DNA of 64,000 nucleotides from Candidatus Pelagisphaera phototrophica (GTDB lineage: Bacteria; Verrucomicrobiota; Verrucomicrobiia; Opitutales; Opitutaceae), in contig NZ_CP076039.1 of the NCBI RefSeq assembly GCF_014529625.1, positions 1,550,001 through 1,614,000 on the forward strand, read 5' to 3'. Of the stretch, positions 46,614-56,200 are shown in pieces (position 1 is the first letter of the stretch; each line of letters starts with the position of its first letter). The notes under the pieces were generated by a model. That model had not been told where the DNA came from, made no database searches, and saw nothing but the letters and a program-made list of their open reading frames with translations. The position numbers and the translations under genes are program-made.

Positions 46614-48058
46614 TGCTCGCAGGAAAAATATTTTGGATAGGGCTAGCGTCGCTTTTGTTCGCTAACCTCTCTGCCCAAAGCGAAAAGCCAAATATTCTGC
46701 TCATCGTTTCAGACGATCAGGGCTACAATGACCTAGGTCAGCTCAACAGTGAAATTATTACGCCCAATCTGGATCGTATTGCCAGAGAGGGGACTCGTTT
46801 GAGCAGTTTCTATGTTGCCTGGCCTGCTTGCACCCCATCTCGCGGGGCTTTTTTGACCGGACGCTACCCACAGCGGAACGGAATCTATGATATGATTCGG
46901 AATGAGGCACCGGATTATGGGCATAGATACGATGAAGACGAGTACGCAGTGACTTGGGAGCGAATTGGTGGAATGGATGTCAGGGAAATATTGATACCTC
47001 AAGTACTGAAACCTCAAGGATACGTTTCAGGTATATTTGGGAAATGGGATCTCGGTATCAGCAAACGCTTTCTGCCTTTGGCGAGAGGGTTTGACTCATT
47101 CTATGGACTTGTGAATACGGGGATCGACTACTATACGCACGAGCGATACGGGGTGCACAGCATGTTTCAAGACAATGAGAGGACCGAAGAAGATCGCGGG
47201 ACCTATGCGACCTATTTGTTCGAGCGTGAAGCACTGCGGTTCTTAGAAGAAAGAAAGGATAACGAACCTTTCTTCCTCTACCTCCCCTTTAACGCCCCAC
47301 ACAATTCATCCTCTCTCGATCCTAAAATCCGAGGAACGATTCAAGCGCCTGCCGAATTTAAAGAAATGTACCCACCTGTAGAGAATCTCTTCAAAGAAGG
47401 TACGAAGTACGGAGAGAAGGCGAAGGTGCCAACGTCAGAAGCGCGTCAGCGGGATTTCCGAGCTGCCGTTACCTGCATGGATGCATCCATAGGAAAACTG
47501 CTCGATTCCTTGGATCGAAAAGGTTTAACAGACAATACGATTGTCTTGTTTTTCTCTGACAATGGAGGGGGAGGCGGTTCGAGTAACTATCCTCTTAGAG
47601 GGGGCAAAGCTAGGACTTGGGAAGGCGGGATCAGAGTACTCGCTTTGGCCCGGTGGCCCAACGGCGGGATCCCTGCGGGTACTGTTAACGATGCATTTCT
47701 GACGAGTCTGGAGCTGTTTCCAAGTTTAGCGGCGGCAACCGGTTCGAAGCTCCCCGAAGACGTTAAGATTGACGGATACAATTGGTGGGCGACGTTGAAA
47801 GGCGAAACGGAAAGCCCGAGAAACGAAATGTTTTGGAAGCGGAAAGGGAGAAAGTCCGCTCGAATCGGAAACTGGAAATGGGTGGATATGGAAGAAGAAG
47901 GGGGAGGGCTCTTTGATTTGTCCGATGACCTCGGAGAGAGAGACGATCTCTCGTTGCAGCATCCTGAAGTCCTAAAGCGACTGAAGCAGAGATTCGGCGA
48001 ATGGTATCAGGAAACGATGTTCGATGCGGAGCCTAGAGGATCGTTCAAGGATTTCTAG
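46613..48058 (+). CDS. secreted sulfatase, C-T-P-S-R type
   Basis: 481 residues from the ATG at 46613, which overlaps the preceding stop by one base. An upstream in-frame start at 46583 would lie inside the DUF1080 gene. The signal peptide is IFWIGLASLLFANLSAQ. PNILLIVSDDQGYNDLG and WPACTPSRGAFLTGRYP (the formylglycine cysteine) are the catalytic signature. IFGKWDLG, APHNSSS and TIVLFFSDNGGGGGSSNYPL complete the S1 fold. The stop-start overlap with the DUF1080 lipoprotein suggests both act on the same glycan. It is convergent with the NIPSNAP gene (21 bp). Confidence 0.93.
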   Translation: MLAGKIFWIGLASLLFANLSAQSEKPNILLIVSDDQGYNDLGQLNSEIITPNLDRIAREGTRLSSFYVAWPACTPSRGAFLTGRYPQRNGIYDMIRNEAPDYGHRYDEDEYAVTWERIGGMDVREILIPQVLKPQGYVSGIFGKWDLGISKRFLPLARGFDSFYGLVNTGIDYYTHERYGVHSMFQDNERTEEDRGTYATYLFEREALRFLEERKDNEPFFLYLPFNAPHNSSSLDPKIRGTIQAPAEFKEMYPPVENLFKEGTKYGEKAKVPTSEARQRDFRAAVTCMDASIGKLLDSLDRKGLTDNTIVLFFSDNGGGGGSSNYPLRGGKARTWEGGIRVLALARWPNGGIPAGTVNDAFLTSLELFPSLAAATGSKLPEDVKIDGYNWWATLKGETESPRNEMFWKRKGRKSARIGNWKWVDMEEEGGGLFDLSDDLGERDDLSLQHPEVLKRLKQRFGEWYQETMFDAEPRGSFKDF

Positions 48059-48079
48059 TTCCAAGATTCGCTATATAAC

Positions 48080-48853
48080 TCAAATTTGGGAATAATTCGT
48101 AGGGACAAAAATATTGTCTGTTATCGCGGATACAGTTCCTGCATACCGCTTGTTGGCTCGAAGCTTTTGCCATGCGGGATCTGCACTAAACCGCTTCCAA
48201 TTGGCATCTCGTTCGGCCATATCCTTGAAACCGAGCATATAGATAAGATTTGGCATCAGTGGACCGGCAAGGGTCTTACCGAAAAAAACAGGGTGAAGTC
48301 CCACGTTTCGAAAGATTTCGATTTCGCCGCCTTCATTGAACATTTCCACTTTCAGATCGCTCTTCACTCGATTGTGGGCCTCGTAAACGCGAAACTCGAA
48401 AATGCGGCCTTTTTCTCCGGCGATAGCTGAAGGAACTTCGACCTGAGGCATGTGGGAAAATGCTCTCATCAGGGAGCTTTCCATCCGGTCATATAGCGGC
48501 GTTTCCATTTCCGTATTAGAAGCTTTTTTGTAGTCAGCCGTTTTAACCAATTTATCCCAAGTTGTCAGAAAGGATTCGATCGTTTTGTGGGGTACCAGCA
48601 TAAACACTTTGGTTCCACGCTCTCCGTGCTTAGGGCGGAAGACGCCGATCGGAGAGCAGCCTTTTGAATTCAACCCCGGAACGACGACATCCTTTAGGAA
48701 TGTCTCAAGAGCTCCGCGTCGGGCGTTGTTAAGTACCTCAAATGTTATCCACTCCAAGTAGTGGGCATCATCGGAGGGTTCATGGTGAGTTCCAAAAAGA
48801 GCGGCAGGGGTAGCGGCCGCAGCGGCGGCAGTGACGAAGGTTCTACGATTCAT
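48080..48853 (-). CDS. NIPSNAP-family protein with Tat-type leader
   Basis: 257 residues from the ATG at 48853; an upstream start at 48904 would add 17 without leader character. The N-terminus MNRRTFVTAAAAAATPAALF has a twin-arginine signal (RRTF). Two ferredoxin-like NIPSNAP domains follow, with YLEWITFEVLNNARRGALE and FRVYEAHNRVKSDLKVEMF. The function of bacterial exported NIPSNAP proteins is not established. It is in a cluster of sulfatases and DUF1080 proteins and is divergent from the DUF1080 gene at 49036. Confidence 0.85.
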   Translation of the reverse strand: MNRRTFVTAAAAAATPAALFGTHHEPSDDAHYLEWITFEVLNNARRGALETFLKDVVVPGLNSKGCSPIGVFRPKHGERGTKVFMLVPHKTIESFLTTWDKLVKTADYKKASNTEMETPLYDRMESSLMRAFSHMPQVEVPSAIAGEKGRIFEFRVYEAHNRVKSDLKVEMFNEGGEIEIFRNVGLHPVFFGKTLAGPLMPNLIYMLGFKDMAERDANWKRFSADPAWQKLRANKRYAGTVSAITDNIFVPTNYSQI

Positions 48854-49035
48854 ATTCTGATTCGAAACGATGGAGACAATGCTGTCAACTGATCGTGTCT
48901 TCAAAATACGACTTCAAAAAATTAATAGAGGGCATGAAATTTAGAACTTTCTAAAACTATACGGTCCTCTGAGATGCGTAGCGCCAGATTTTTGAAGTTG
49001 GCTTTTTTTGGGTGGGGTAGCATAGATAGCGGGAT

Positions 49036-49746
49036 ATGAAAAAAGTTACTATCCTGTTATCCTCTTTGTTTTTCATGGGCTCGCTTGCGTTTGCGGACCA
49101 TCACGGCAAGAAATGGGTGTCATTGTTTGATGGCAAATCCTTGCAAGGCTGGACTGCTAGCAAGGAAAACCCTGATTCCTTCTCTGTTAAAAACGGCACG
49201 CTGATTGTGGATGGCGGACGTTCGCACCTGTTCTATACAGGGGGTGTGAATGGCGGCACTTTTAAGAACTTCGAGTTGAAGGTAAAAGCTAAGACTATGA
49301 AGAACGCGAATGGAGGTGTCTATTTTCATACTGCTTATCAAGACGAGGGCTGGCCTTCGCAAGGCTTCGAGTGTCAGGTGAATACCAGTCAAAAGGATCC
49401 AAAAAAGACGGGCAGCCTTTACGCTGTGGCCAATGTGTACGTTCCTATGGAGCCAGAGGAACCATTTATCATTCGTGTAGACAAAGCGGGTGCTCAAGTA
49501 TATCGTGAGAAAGCACCTTCAACCGATGGCAAATGGTTCGATTACCATATCATTGTCAAAGGCGAGGATGTTACGATCAAAGTTGATGGCGAAACGATCG
49601 TCCAGTGGAAGCAGCCTCCAGGCTATGCGGGACCGAATCCGGGCATGTCGGGTCGCGTACTGGGTAGCGGCACCTTTGCCCTGCAGGCCCACGATCCTGA
49701 CAGTATTACCCATTACCAAGACATCCAAGTCAAGGTCTTGGACTGA
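49036..49746 (+). CDS. secreted DUF1080 protein (3-keto-disaccharide hydrolase family)
   Basis: 236 residues with a Sec signal (ILLSSLFFMGSLAFA). The single DUF1080 domain shows WVSLFDGKSLQGWTAS, FELKVKAKTMKNANGGVYFH, GFECQVNTSQKDPKKTGSLY and a closing HYQDIQVKVL. Unlike the homologue at 45891 it has no lipobox, so it is probably periplasmic or outer. It stands alone, followed by a terminator, in the sulfatase cluster. Confidence 0.9.
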   Translation: MKKVTILLSSLFFMGSLAFADHHGKKWVSLFDGKSLQGWTASKENPDSFSVKNGTLIVDGGRSHLFYTGGVNGGTFKNFELKVKAKTMKNANGGVYFHTAYQDEGWPSQGFECQVNTSQKDPKKTGSLYAVANVYVPMEPEEPFIIRVDKAGAQVYREKAPSTDGKWFDYHIIVKGEDVTIKVDGETIVQWKQPPGYAGPNPGMSGRVLGSGTFALQAHDPDSITHYQDIQVKVLD

Positions 49747-49768
49747 TCGTTATTCCAACCAATTTTCC

Positions 49769-49801
49769 AAAGCGGTACAGCCGAGTGTGTACCGCTTTTT
49801 T
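49769..49801 (+). terminator. intrinsic terminator after the DUF1080 gene
   Basis: Stem AAGCGGTACA / TGTACCGCTT with an 8-base loop and six T behind it, 23 bp past the stop at 49746. Confidence 0.9.
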
Positions 49802-50334
49802 GTGGTTAGTGATATCGCACCGTTTGGAATTTCAGCCTGTTCATGCAGCAGATCGATACTGTTGTGGATGGTTGGGGTTTCAGGCGAGAGGGTCGATAAA
49901 TAATTGATCAAAAATCGCCGCTGCAGTTGATAGGAGCGAACCGTAGGTCCAAAACTGCATAGGCTAATACCACATGCAAAATGGATTGATAAAATGGTGC
50001 AGGCTCTAGCGGGATTTCGCGATGTTGGGGCACCGCCTACGAAACCATTTTCGTAAGTGTTACGCCGCCTTGTGCTGCACAAACTACAGTCGGCACTTTT
50101 TGCATTTGTATCAATCATACTGAAGCACTGAGCTATCTAGTGGGATTTGGATTCAAAAAAAGCCCAATCCTCAGCGATAGATCCCTGATGCGGTTTCGAT
50201 TTGGGTAGTCTTCAACTAGAGGACTGGCGAACCCCTAAAATTTATAACCCAGTAGTGTTGATGCTCTCTCCTGATTGCGGGAACCATAGGTCGCCGGTGA
50301 TCTTTAGGCCTCAATTATACAAATGACCGAAGTG
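49802..50334. other. 533-bp gap with no recognised gene
   Basis: Between the terminator and the TPR gene no conserved protein or RNA is recognisable. A 122-codon reverse frame (50118-49750) is open but crosses the terminator and matches no family I know. It may be the decayed remains of a gene or chance. Confidence 0.5.
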
Positions 50335-51750
50335 CTACCTAAACTTATTGGTGTACATTGCTTGCATCTGGCTTATCGCCTTTTCCGAAACACGAGGGGA
50401 ATCGATCGCTCTCTGTAGATATCGAGAGGCTTTAGCCGGATCTCCCGCTAAAACATAAAAAATGGTAATTAACTCCAGAGACAAAGGGTTGCTGGGTTCT
50501 GCTTTAAGAGCCTTTTGCAGCTGTTCGAGGGCCTTTCGATTTTCACCCATTTTGAGGTAGATTCTGGCCAAGTAGTTGTAACCTACTGCGTTGTTTGGAA
50601 CCAAGCGAATGGTCGTCTCAAAGTAGGGAATCGCTTCGTTGAGGCGATTCTCATTGATTAGGGCCTCACCCTTGTAGTTACTGATCACATACGATTCGGG
50701 ACATTTAGCGATTGCCTGATCGATCAATTCAGAAGCTCTCGATTGATTTCCGGACTTAATTTCGACGGAAATTAATCCAGCCCAGCCTCTATCGAAAGTT
50801 GGGAGAGTTCTTATGCAGTTTTCGTAGGTTTTCCGAGCCTGATCTAGATCTCCTTGCTCTACGTAGAGTTCGGCTAGATGGTTGTAGGCATTATGATCGA
50901 GAGGGTCGAGGGCTGTGGCCTTATTCAGTAGTTGGATGGCTCTGATCGTATTCCCTGCTCGTCCGGCTTTCCCGCCGGCCATTGCAACTTCGAATGAGTC
51001 GTAGCATTCCGAGACAATATCGTCGACCCACGGATCGGGTGTTTCTATGTGGCTGCTCCAGGTGACGTCGTGGAGGAGGGCCCGGGCTTTTGACTTTTCA
51101 CCGAGCCTCTCGTAAATGTCGGCAAGAAGATCTCCGCCAACCCGGTTGTTTGAGCGCCTGGCGGATTCGAGGAGAGGTTTGGCCTGTGCCGCATCGTTCT
51201 TAGCTAGAGCGATGCGAGCTAGGCCGAATAGGGCGAATGGGTTAGTGGGCGTTTTGTCGTAAACCGATTGGAAAACGCGCTTCGCTTCGTCGTGTCGATT
51301 TAATTTTAAGAGGGTATCTCCGAGGTGGATATAGGAGGGAAGGTATTCAGGGTCGAGCTCGATGGTTTTTTCATAAAGTGCAATGGAATCGTTAAGTTGC
51401 CCGAAACTGGAAACAATCGTAGCCAGCCTGTAGGGCCAGAGAGGGTTTTTCTCATCGATCGCGATCAGGATTCGATAGCCTTGCCAGGCTCGATTTAAAT
51501 ATCCATTAGCGTGGTATAATGTGCTCAATAGGGCAAGGGAATCGACACGATTGGGGCCTTGGGTCGACCGCTTATTCAGGTCTGCTATACGATTACTGAG
51601 TTCTGGATGAAGGCCTTTGGAGCTGGGAGTGGGTAGCAGATGGGTTTCGATTACTGCTGCGAAATGTCTTTGGGTCTTCCAGTATAGATTTCCAATCAAC
51701 ACGCTTGCGAATATTGCAAATCCTATACCTGCCATCAGTGCTTTCTTCAT
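50335..51750 (-). CDS. tetratricopeptide-repeat protein, membrane-anchored
   Basis: 471 residues from the ATG at 51750. An N-terminal helix (ALMAGIGFAIFASVLIGNLYW) anchors it or serves as signal. About ten TPR units follow, for example IALYEKTIELDPEYLPSYIH, FALFGLARIALAKNDAAQAK, AYNHLAELYVEQGDLDQARK and GYNYLARIYLKMGENRKALE. It is a protein-interaction scaffold without catalytic motifs. Its ATG overlaps the TGA of the upstream FG-GAP gene (ATGA), so the two are translationally coupled and probably function together outside the cytoplasm. The frame upstream of the ATG (to 51819) lies inside that gene and is not preferred. Confidence 0.88.
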   Translation of the reverse strand: MKKALMAGIGFAIFASVLIGNLYWKTQRHFAAVIETHLLPTPSSKGLHPELSNRIADLNKRSTQGPNRVDSLALLSTLYHANGYLNRAWQGYRILIAIDEKNPLWPYRLATIVSSFGQLNDSIALYEKTIELDPEYLPSYIHLGDTLLKLNRHDEAKRVFQSVYDKTPTNPFALFGLARIALAKNDAAQAKPLLESARRSNNRVGGDLLADIYERLGEKSKARALLHDVTWSSHIETPDPWVDDIVSECYDSFEVAMAGGKAGRAGNTIRAIQLLNKATALDPLDHNAYNHLAELYVEQGDLDQARKTYENCIRTLPTFDRGWAGLISVEIKSGNQSRASELIDQAIAKCPESYVISNYKGEALINENRLNEAIPYFETTIRLVPNNAVGYNYLARIYLKMGENRKALEQLQKALKAEPSNPLSLELITIFYVLAGDPAKASRYLQRAIDSPRVSEKAISQMQAMYTNKFR

Positions 51751-53033
51751 TGATACTCCCTTTCCTTCCAGATAGCGAAGCGTCCAATCCGCTCGAATGG
51801 CGGAAAACTTGGGAAACAACCGGAGATGATTTCGCCCACCCCATCTCCATCGAAATCTGCAAAATCGATCGAAAGCAATTGGATCGGCTCGTATGCGAGG
51901 GTCACTTTTGTGAAGCTTTGAGCCCCATCGTTTCTAAATAGGACGAGTGAATCCGATTCAGGATTTTCCCAATCGTTAAAGGCACTGACGCTTAGGATGT
52001 CTGGATCGCCGTCTTGGTCGATGTCTCTCACTATCGGGCTATAGGCTCCGGCAAGATCTCCGATTCGCTTGTAGCTGAATTTGCCATTCCCTTCGTTCTC
52101 TAGCCATTGGATACCGTGCCAGGGTCTAGGTCCCGGTTTGAGGGTGGGACCAAAGCCATCGCCGTTGGCAAAAACCAGGTCCGGCCTACCATCTTGATTT
52201 AGATCTGCCGTGGTCATACCGCTTGAAGCGAAGTCATGATTGGTCGAGCCCCAAATTATTCTGTCTGTGAAATTGCCTTTGCCGTCATTTTCGAATAGAT
52301 GGATTTCCTCCCAGTGTTGGGAGAATTGGGCTGCGATATCCGGGTGACCGTCATTATTGAAATCGTTGACGCAAACATTGATCAATCCTGAAAGGTGAAG
52401 CAGCGACTGGCTTTCAAATTGCCACGACCCAATGTTTTTCATCCAGCGGACACCTCCTTGATCGTATCCAAATTGCCCTACTACGAGGTCGAGGTCTCCA
52501 TCGCCATCCATGTCGTGGGCTCGGGCGTCCGTCACGCGTTCGACGTCCTCCAAGAGGATCCTTTTAGTGAAGTTCTGATCGCCGTCATTTTCGAGAACGA
52601 TGAGGGCTCCTATCTTATTGTTGTTGGGGAACACAATATTCATGCAGGATACCAGTATATCGTAATCACCATCTTCATCTAAGTCGTAAACCTCCGCGTG
52701 GACTGGGGCCTGCATATCGGAGGCGAGAAGAATTTCGGTGAACTGTCCTTTTTCATTTTGTTGGAGCCAAATGACTTCGTTATATTTAGCCTCGCATCCG
52801 ATGGCATCCATGAGTCCATCTTGATTTAAGTCGAAAGCCCGAACATGGGCGATCCAGGGAACGTTGGTGGACTCGTTACCGATTTCGCTGCTGGAGTATC
52901 GATCGAGGTCAATCTCTGATTGATTGATCGGTGGAGCGGGCGTATCTAAGGAAGTAAGTTCAGGGGAGCAGCCTACTTGAAGCAGGAATAGCGTCGAGAA
53001 AACGAACATGAAGACGGGAAAGTGAGTTTCCAT
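51747..53033 (-). CDS. FG-GAP/VCBS beta-propeller lipoprotein
   Basis: 428 residues. The signal ends in the lipobox LLQVGCS. The body is a series of FG-GAP (integrin alpha-like) repeats with Ca-binding DxNxDGxxD loops: FDLNQDGLMDAIG, YDLDEDGDYDILV, HDMDGDGDLDLVV, NDFNNDGHPDIAA, ADLNQDGRPDLVF, RDIDQDGDPDILS, ADFDGDGVGEIIS. This makes a seven-bladed propeller, usually used for binding. It is coupled to the TPR gene by an ATGA overlap. A damaged copy of its middle part lies at 57439-57876 next to the second TonB receptor. Confidence 0.9.
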   Translation of the reverse strand: METHFPVFMFVFSTLFLLQVGCSPELTSLDTPAPPINQSEIDLDRYSSSEIGNESTNVPWIAHVRAFDLNQDGLMDAIGCEAKYNEVIWLQQNEKGQFTEILLASDMQAPVHAEVYDLDEDGDYDILVSCMNIVFPNNNKIGALIVLENDGDQNFTKRILLEDVERVTDARAHDMDGDGDLDLVVGQFGYDQGGVRWMKNIGSWQFESQSLLHLSGLINVCVNDFNNDGHPDIAAQFSQHWEEIHLFENDGKGNFTDRIIWGSTNHDFASSGMTTADLNQDGRPDLVFANGDGFGPTLKPGPRPWHGIQWLENEGNGKFSYKRIGDLAGAYSPIVRDIDQDGDPDILSVSAFNDWENPESDSLVLFRNDGAQSFTKVTLAYEPIQLLSIDFADFDGDGVGEIISGCFPSFPPFERIGRFAIWKEREYQ

Positions 53034-53182
53034 TTTCTGATTCTTTCTCGTCGCTACGAATAAACCTCCAACATTGAAAAAGGCATTTAGGAAAGCTCAA
53101 TCTCGATGTCGGTCAATCGCAAGAGCAATTCCGCCCATACGTTTGCATAAATGCTTTTCGTAAATGGTACAAAACCACCAAT

Positions 53183-53209
53183 AAAAAAGGCCCGGCGGTA
53201 AGCCGGGCC
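53183..53209 (-). terminator. intrinsic terminator of TonB receptor 1
   Basis: On the reverse strand the stem GGCCCGGC / GCCGGGCC with a 5-base loop is followed by six T, 31 bp past the receptor stop. Confidence 0.9.
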
Positions 53210-53239
53210 CTTGTCGGTAAAATGGTTTAGAACGTTCGC

Positions 53240-56200
53240 CTAGAAGCGGAACGTATTGGTCAACCAGATCTGCCTTGGAGGCGCGAAACGTGCCCGGGCA
53301 GGTGATCCGTCCTGCTGAAAGCGGAAGACGTCCACGTCGGTGTTGTCCCAGTTGTGGACATTCCGCATGTTGATCTGCATACGCCAATCCACGTTGTTCA
53401 TGATCTTGGCCCTGTAGCCGAAGGTCAGGTCGACAGCGAGATCTGTGTCGGTGAAGTATCCTTGGTCCACGAGTGGCTCGTAAATACGGAGATCGTCGTT
53501 GAAAGCCACAGGGTAACCGCCGTTAACCTCGTCCTGCCAGCGAGCGGCACCGCCAATTTGGAAACCCTTCAGTGGGCCTTCGCGGAAGGTGTAGTTGGTG
53601 ATCAAATTGAAGCGCCATTCGCGTTGCTCAGCGGTCGGCTGGCCTTCGAGTCCTTTGACATAGAAGTACTCGACCAAGCGTTCGTAAGTGGTGCTTTCAA
53701 AGGTCGCACCCTGAGGCGTTCCGGTTGGGTTGCCCCAATCCATGTAGCCAAACCGCTGCATATAGGGCAGAAGGAATGAGTCGACGAGGTTTTCCAATCG
53801 TGGTGCGATATTATCCATTATCACTTCCTGCCGGGCCGCGTTGAAGGCGATGCGCCAGCTTTTGGTAGGATTGAGTATGATCTCGGCCTCCATACCTTTA
53901 GAGGTGATGTCGGTTGTGTCGTTAATTGAGCCGGCCCACTGTATGTTGATATCGCCATCTGGAAGGAAGCGAGCGTTAAAGGAATCAATGAGCTCATCAT
54001 CAAAGACAAATTGCTCTAGGGGCTCCATCGCAAGACGGGTTTCTGCCAAGTATGGCCATTGAGCTGCGATAGCGTCGTCAAGGTTTGCGAACCCTTCCTC
54101 AGCGTCTTCTCCGGCAAAGTACAATCCTACCTCTTCATCGAATTCGAAAAATTCGTCGATGATACCCGGATCGACTTTACCGTCACCGGAGAACAGGAAC
54201 TCGCCGGTGTCGTTGTCATAGGAATCGTACCGACGGGAGTCGCGGTTGAGGCGTCCGTACCACTGGAAGATGCGCGTATAGTTGCGGTTCCAAATACCGG
54301 AAGTCGGAGCGGAAGCATTTTGGAGGGTGGCCTCGTAGAAGTTCACTCGAGCCACGAGTTTGTTATTCCACATGTAGGCACTCACGCCCCAGTCCATTGT
54401 GTCGCCGAACTGCGAAGGGATAGGGCGACGATATTGGTCGACCCGCTCGAGTGAGGGTACGAAGTTATCCGAACTATTATAGTGGAAGGTAATGTCGTTA
54501 ACCGCCTCTGGTAGCGGAATGATATCCTTTGGCCAGTACACCACGGCCCCGTAGCCGAAGATGTTCTTTTTGACTTCATTGAAGGTGCCATCCTCCAGTC
54601 GCCAGAGATCTGGAGACACGAAAGGAATTTCATCTAGGCTATTGGGATCGATGGGAGGTTCAGTGTTGAGGAAGTTTTCGACCTTGTCTTCGCGGTAGCC
54701 TAGGTTGAGGACCAGATGGTCGCTGAAAAACTTCGATTGGCTGTTCGCGGCAAGCGATTGGACCGTGGTTTGCTGGCGTCGAACGTTCTTACTCGGAGTG
54801 TTCAAGGGCGTCCATGTGTGCTGCGCCCAGTATTCGTTTCCTCGTGAACGGTCGGTGCCATCGGCCAATGCCTGGGCAGTTGCATCCTCTCCCAAGTTCC
54901 AAGCGATTTTATCGTAGGTCCGGCCCGTCGTGCTTCTCAAGTCGTAGTAGGCCGGCTCGATAATGAAATCCGATACACTGGTGTAGTCGGTCCACGCACC
55001 CAATTGTTGGGGCCCAATGTAAACCATATTGGGAGTGTTGCGGGCATTATTAAGTGCTTGACGAGCATTGGCGGGCCCTATGTGCAGTGCTGGCTCAGGA
55101 TCGCCGAAAGAACCACGGAACCAGTTGAGCATCATCTCGTGGTGGCGGTTTTCATCGCCCAGTACCGTGAATGTATGCGAACCGAGGATGTTCGCCAGCT
55201 TGTCGTTGTTCATGCTGTCGCGGAAATCGTACTTCGCGAATGCGGTAACACGCTTAGAGGTACGCTGGTCGTCATTGGTGCGCTGTCCTGACTTCGTCAT
55301 TATGACCGGGCGTCCAAAGTTTGGATTAGGCATGGCGTTGTAATTTCCCGATTCAACGTAGTTAATATCTTCCGGGAGTATGAGGGTCTCGTTGACATCG
55401 AAGGTGATGACCGAGTTGCCGCCGTTAAGGGCGGTGTAGCTGTCGCGATACAGGTCTTGGAAGTCGTACTCGATAGAGATACCGCCTTTGCCTTCCCAAA
55501 AAGTCTGCTCCAGAGCAAGGGAGTAGTTGAAGAAGTCGCGCGAGTAGTAGTCGTTATCCCATCCAAGATTGGCACGACTGAAGTCGAACGTGTCCAGATC
55601 GGTGAAGCCCTGATCGATCCAGCCGATACCCATGATTTCACCGAGATTGCCCGGGTATAGACCTTGTGGAGCACCGCCATTACGTCCTACATTATTTCTG
55701 TAGATTCCGCCTGACCAGTAGTTAGGAATTTCGACGTTGTTGGCCTGTGAACGTCTTTCCATAGCAATACCAGGAATTTGGTCCGTGTAAGAGAAAGCGG
55801 GCTGGCCAAGGCCATTGCTGCCATCCCATACGAAGCCGTAAGCACCACCACCCCAACGAATGTTACGGTAGGTGAGAGTTGGGTACTGAGCTCCTTCAGG
55901 TGCGTCATTCGGGCTGTCGCGAACGATGTAGCCTGCGTCCAAGAAAGCAGCTCTGTCATCGGCGGAATAGAAGCGGTTGTTGTTAAATTGACCTTGGGTA
56001 GGACCTTCGTGGTGCTGAGCGGAGATCGGGTAGTCGGGATTTCGGCGGTTCTTGACCATCAAGGTGGCGTTCATCCGAGCTGGGGCCCGGAGGAATGTAT
56101 CGAAGTTCACCTGAGGGAGAAGGACGTCGGGGGCGTTACCCAGTATTTCGCCTGTTTCCATGTGGCCGCGAAATACGGTATTCTCATTGCCAAAGGGACG

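Noticed and set aside
49750-50118. 122-codon reverse frame downstream of the DUF1080 gene
   Set aside because: It runs through a strong terminator, has no recognisable domain or start signal, and could not be supported as a gene.
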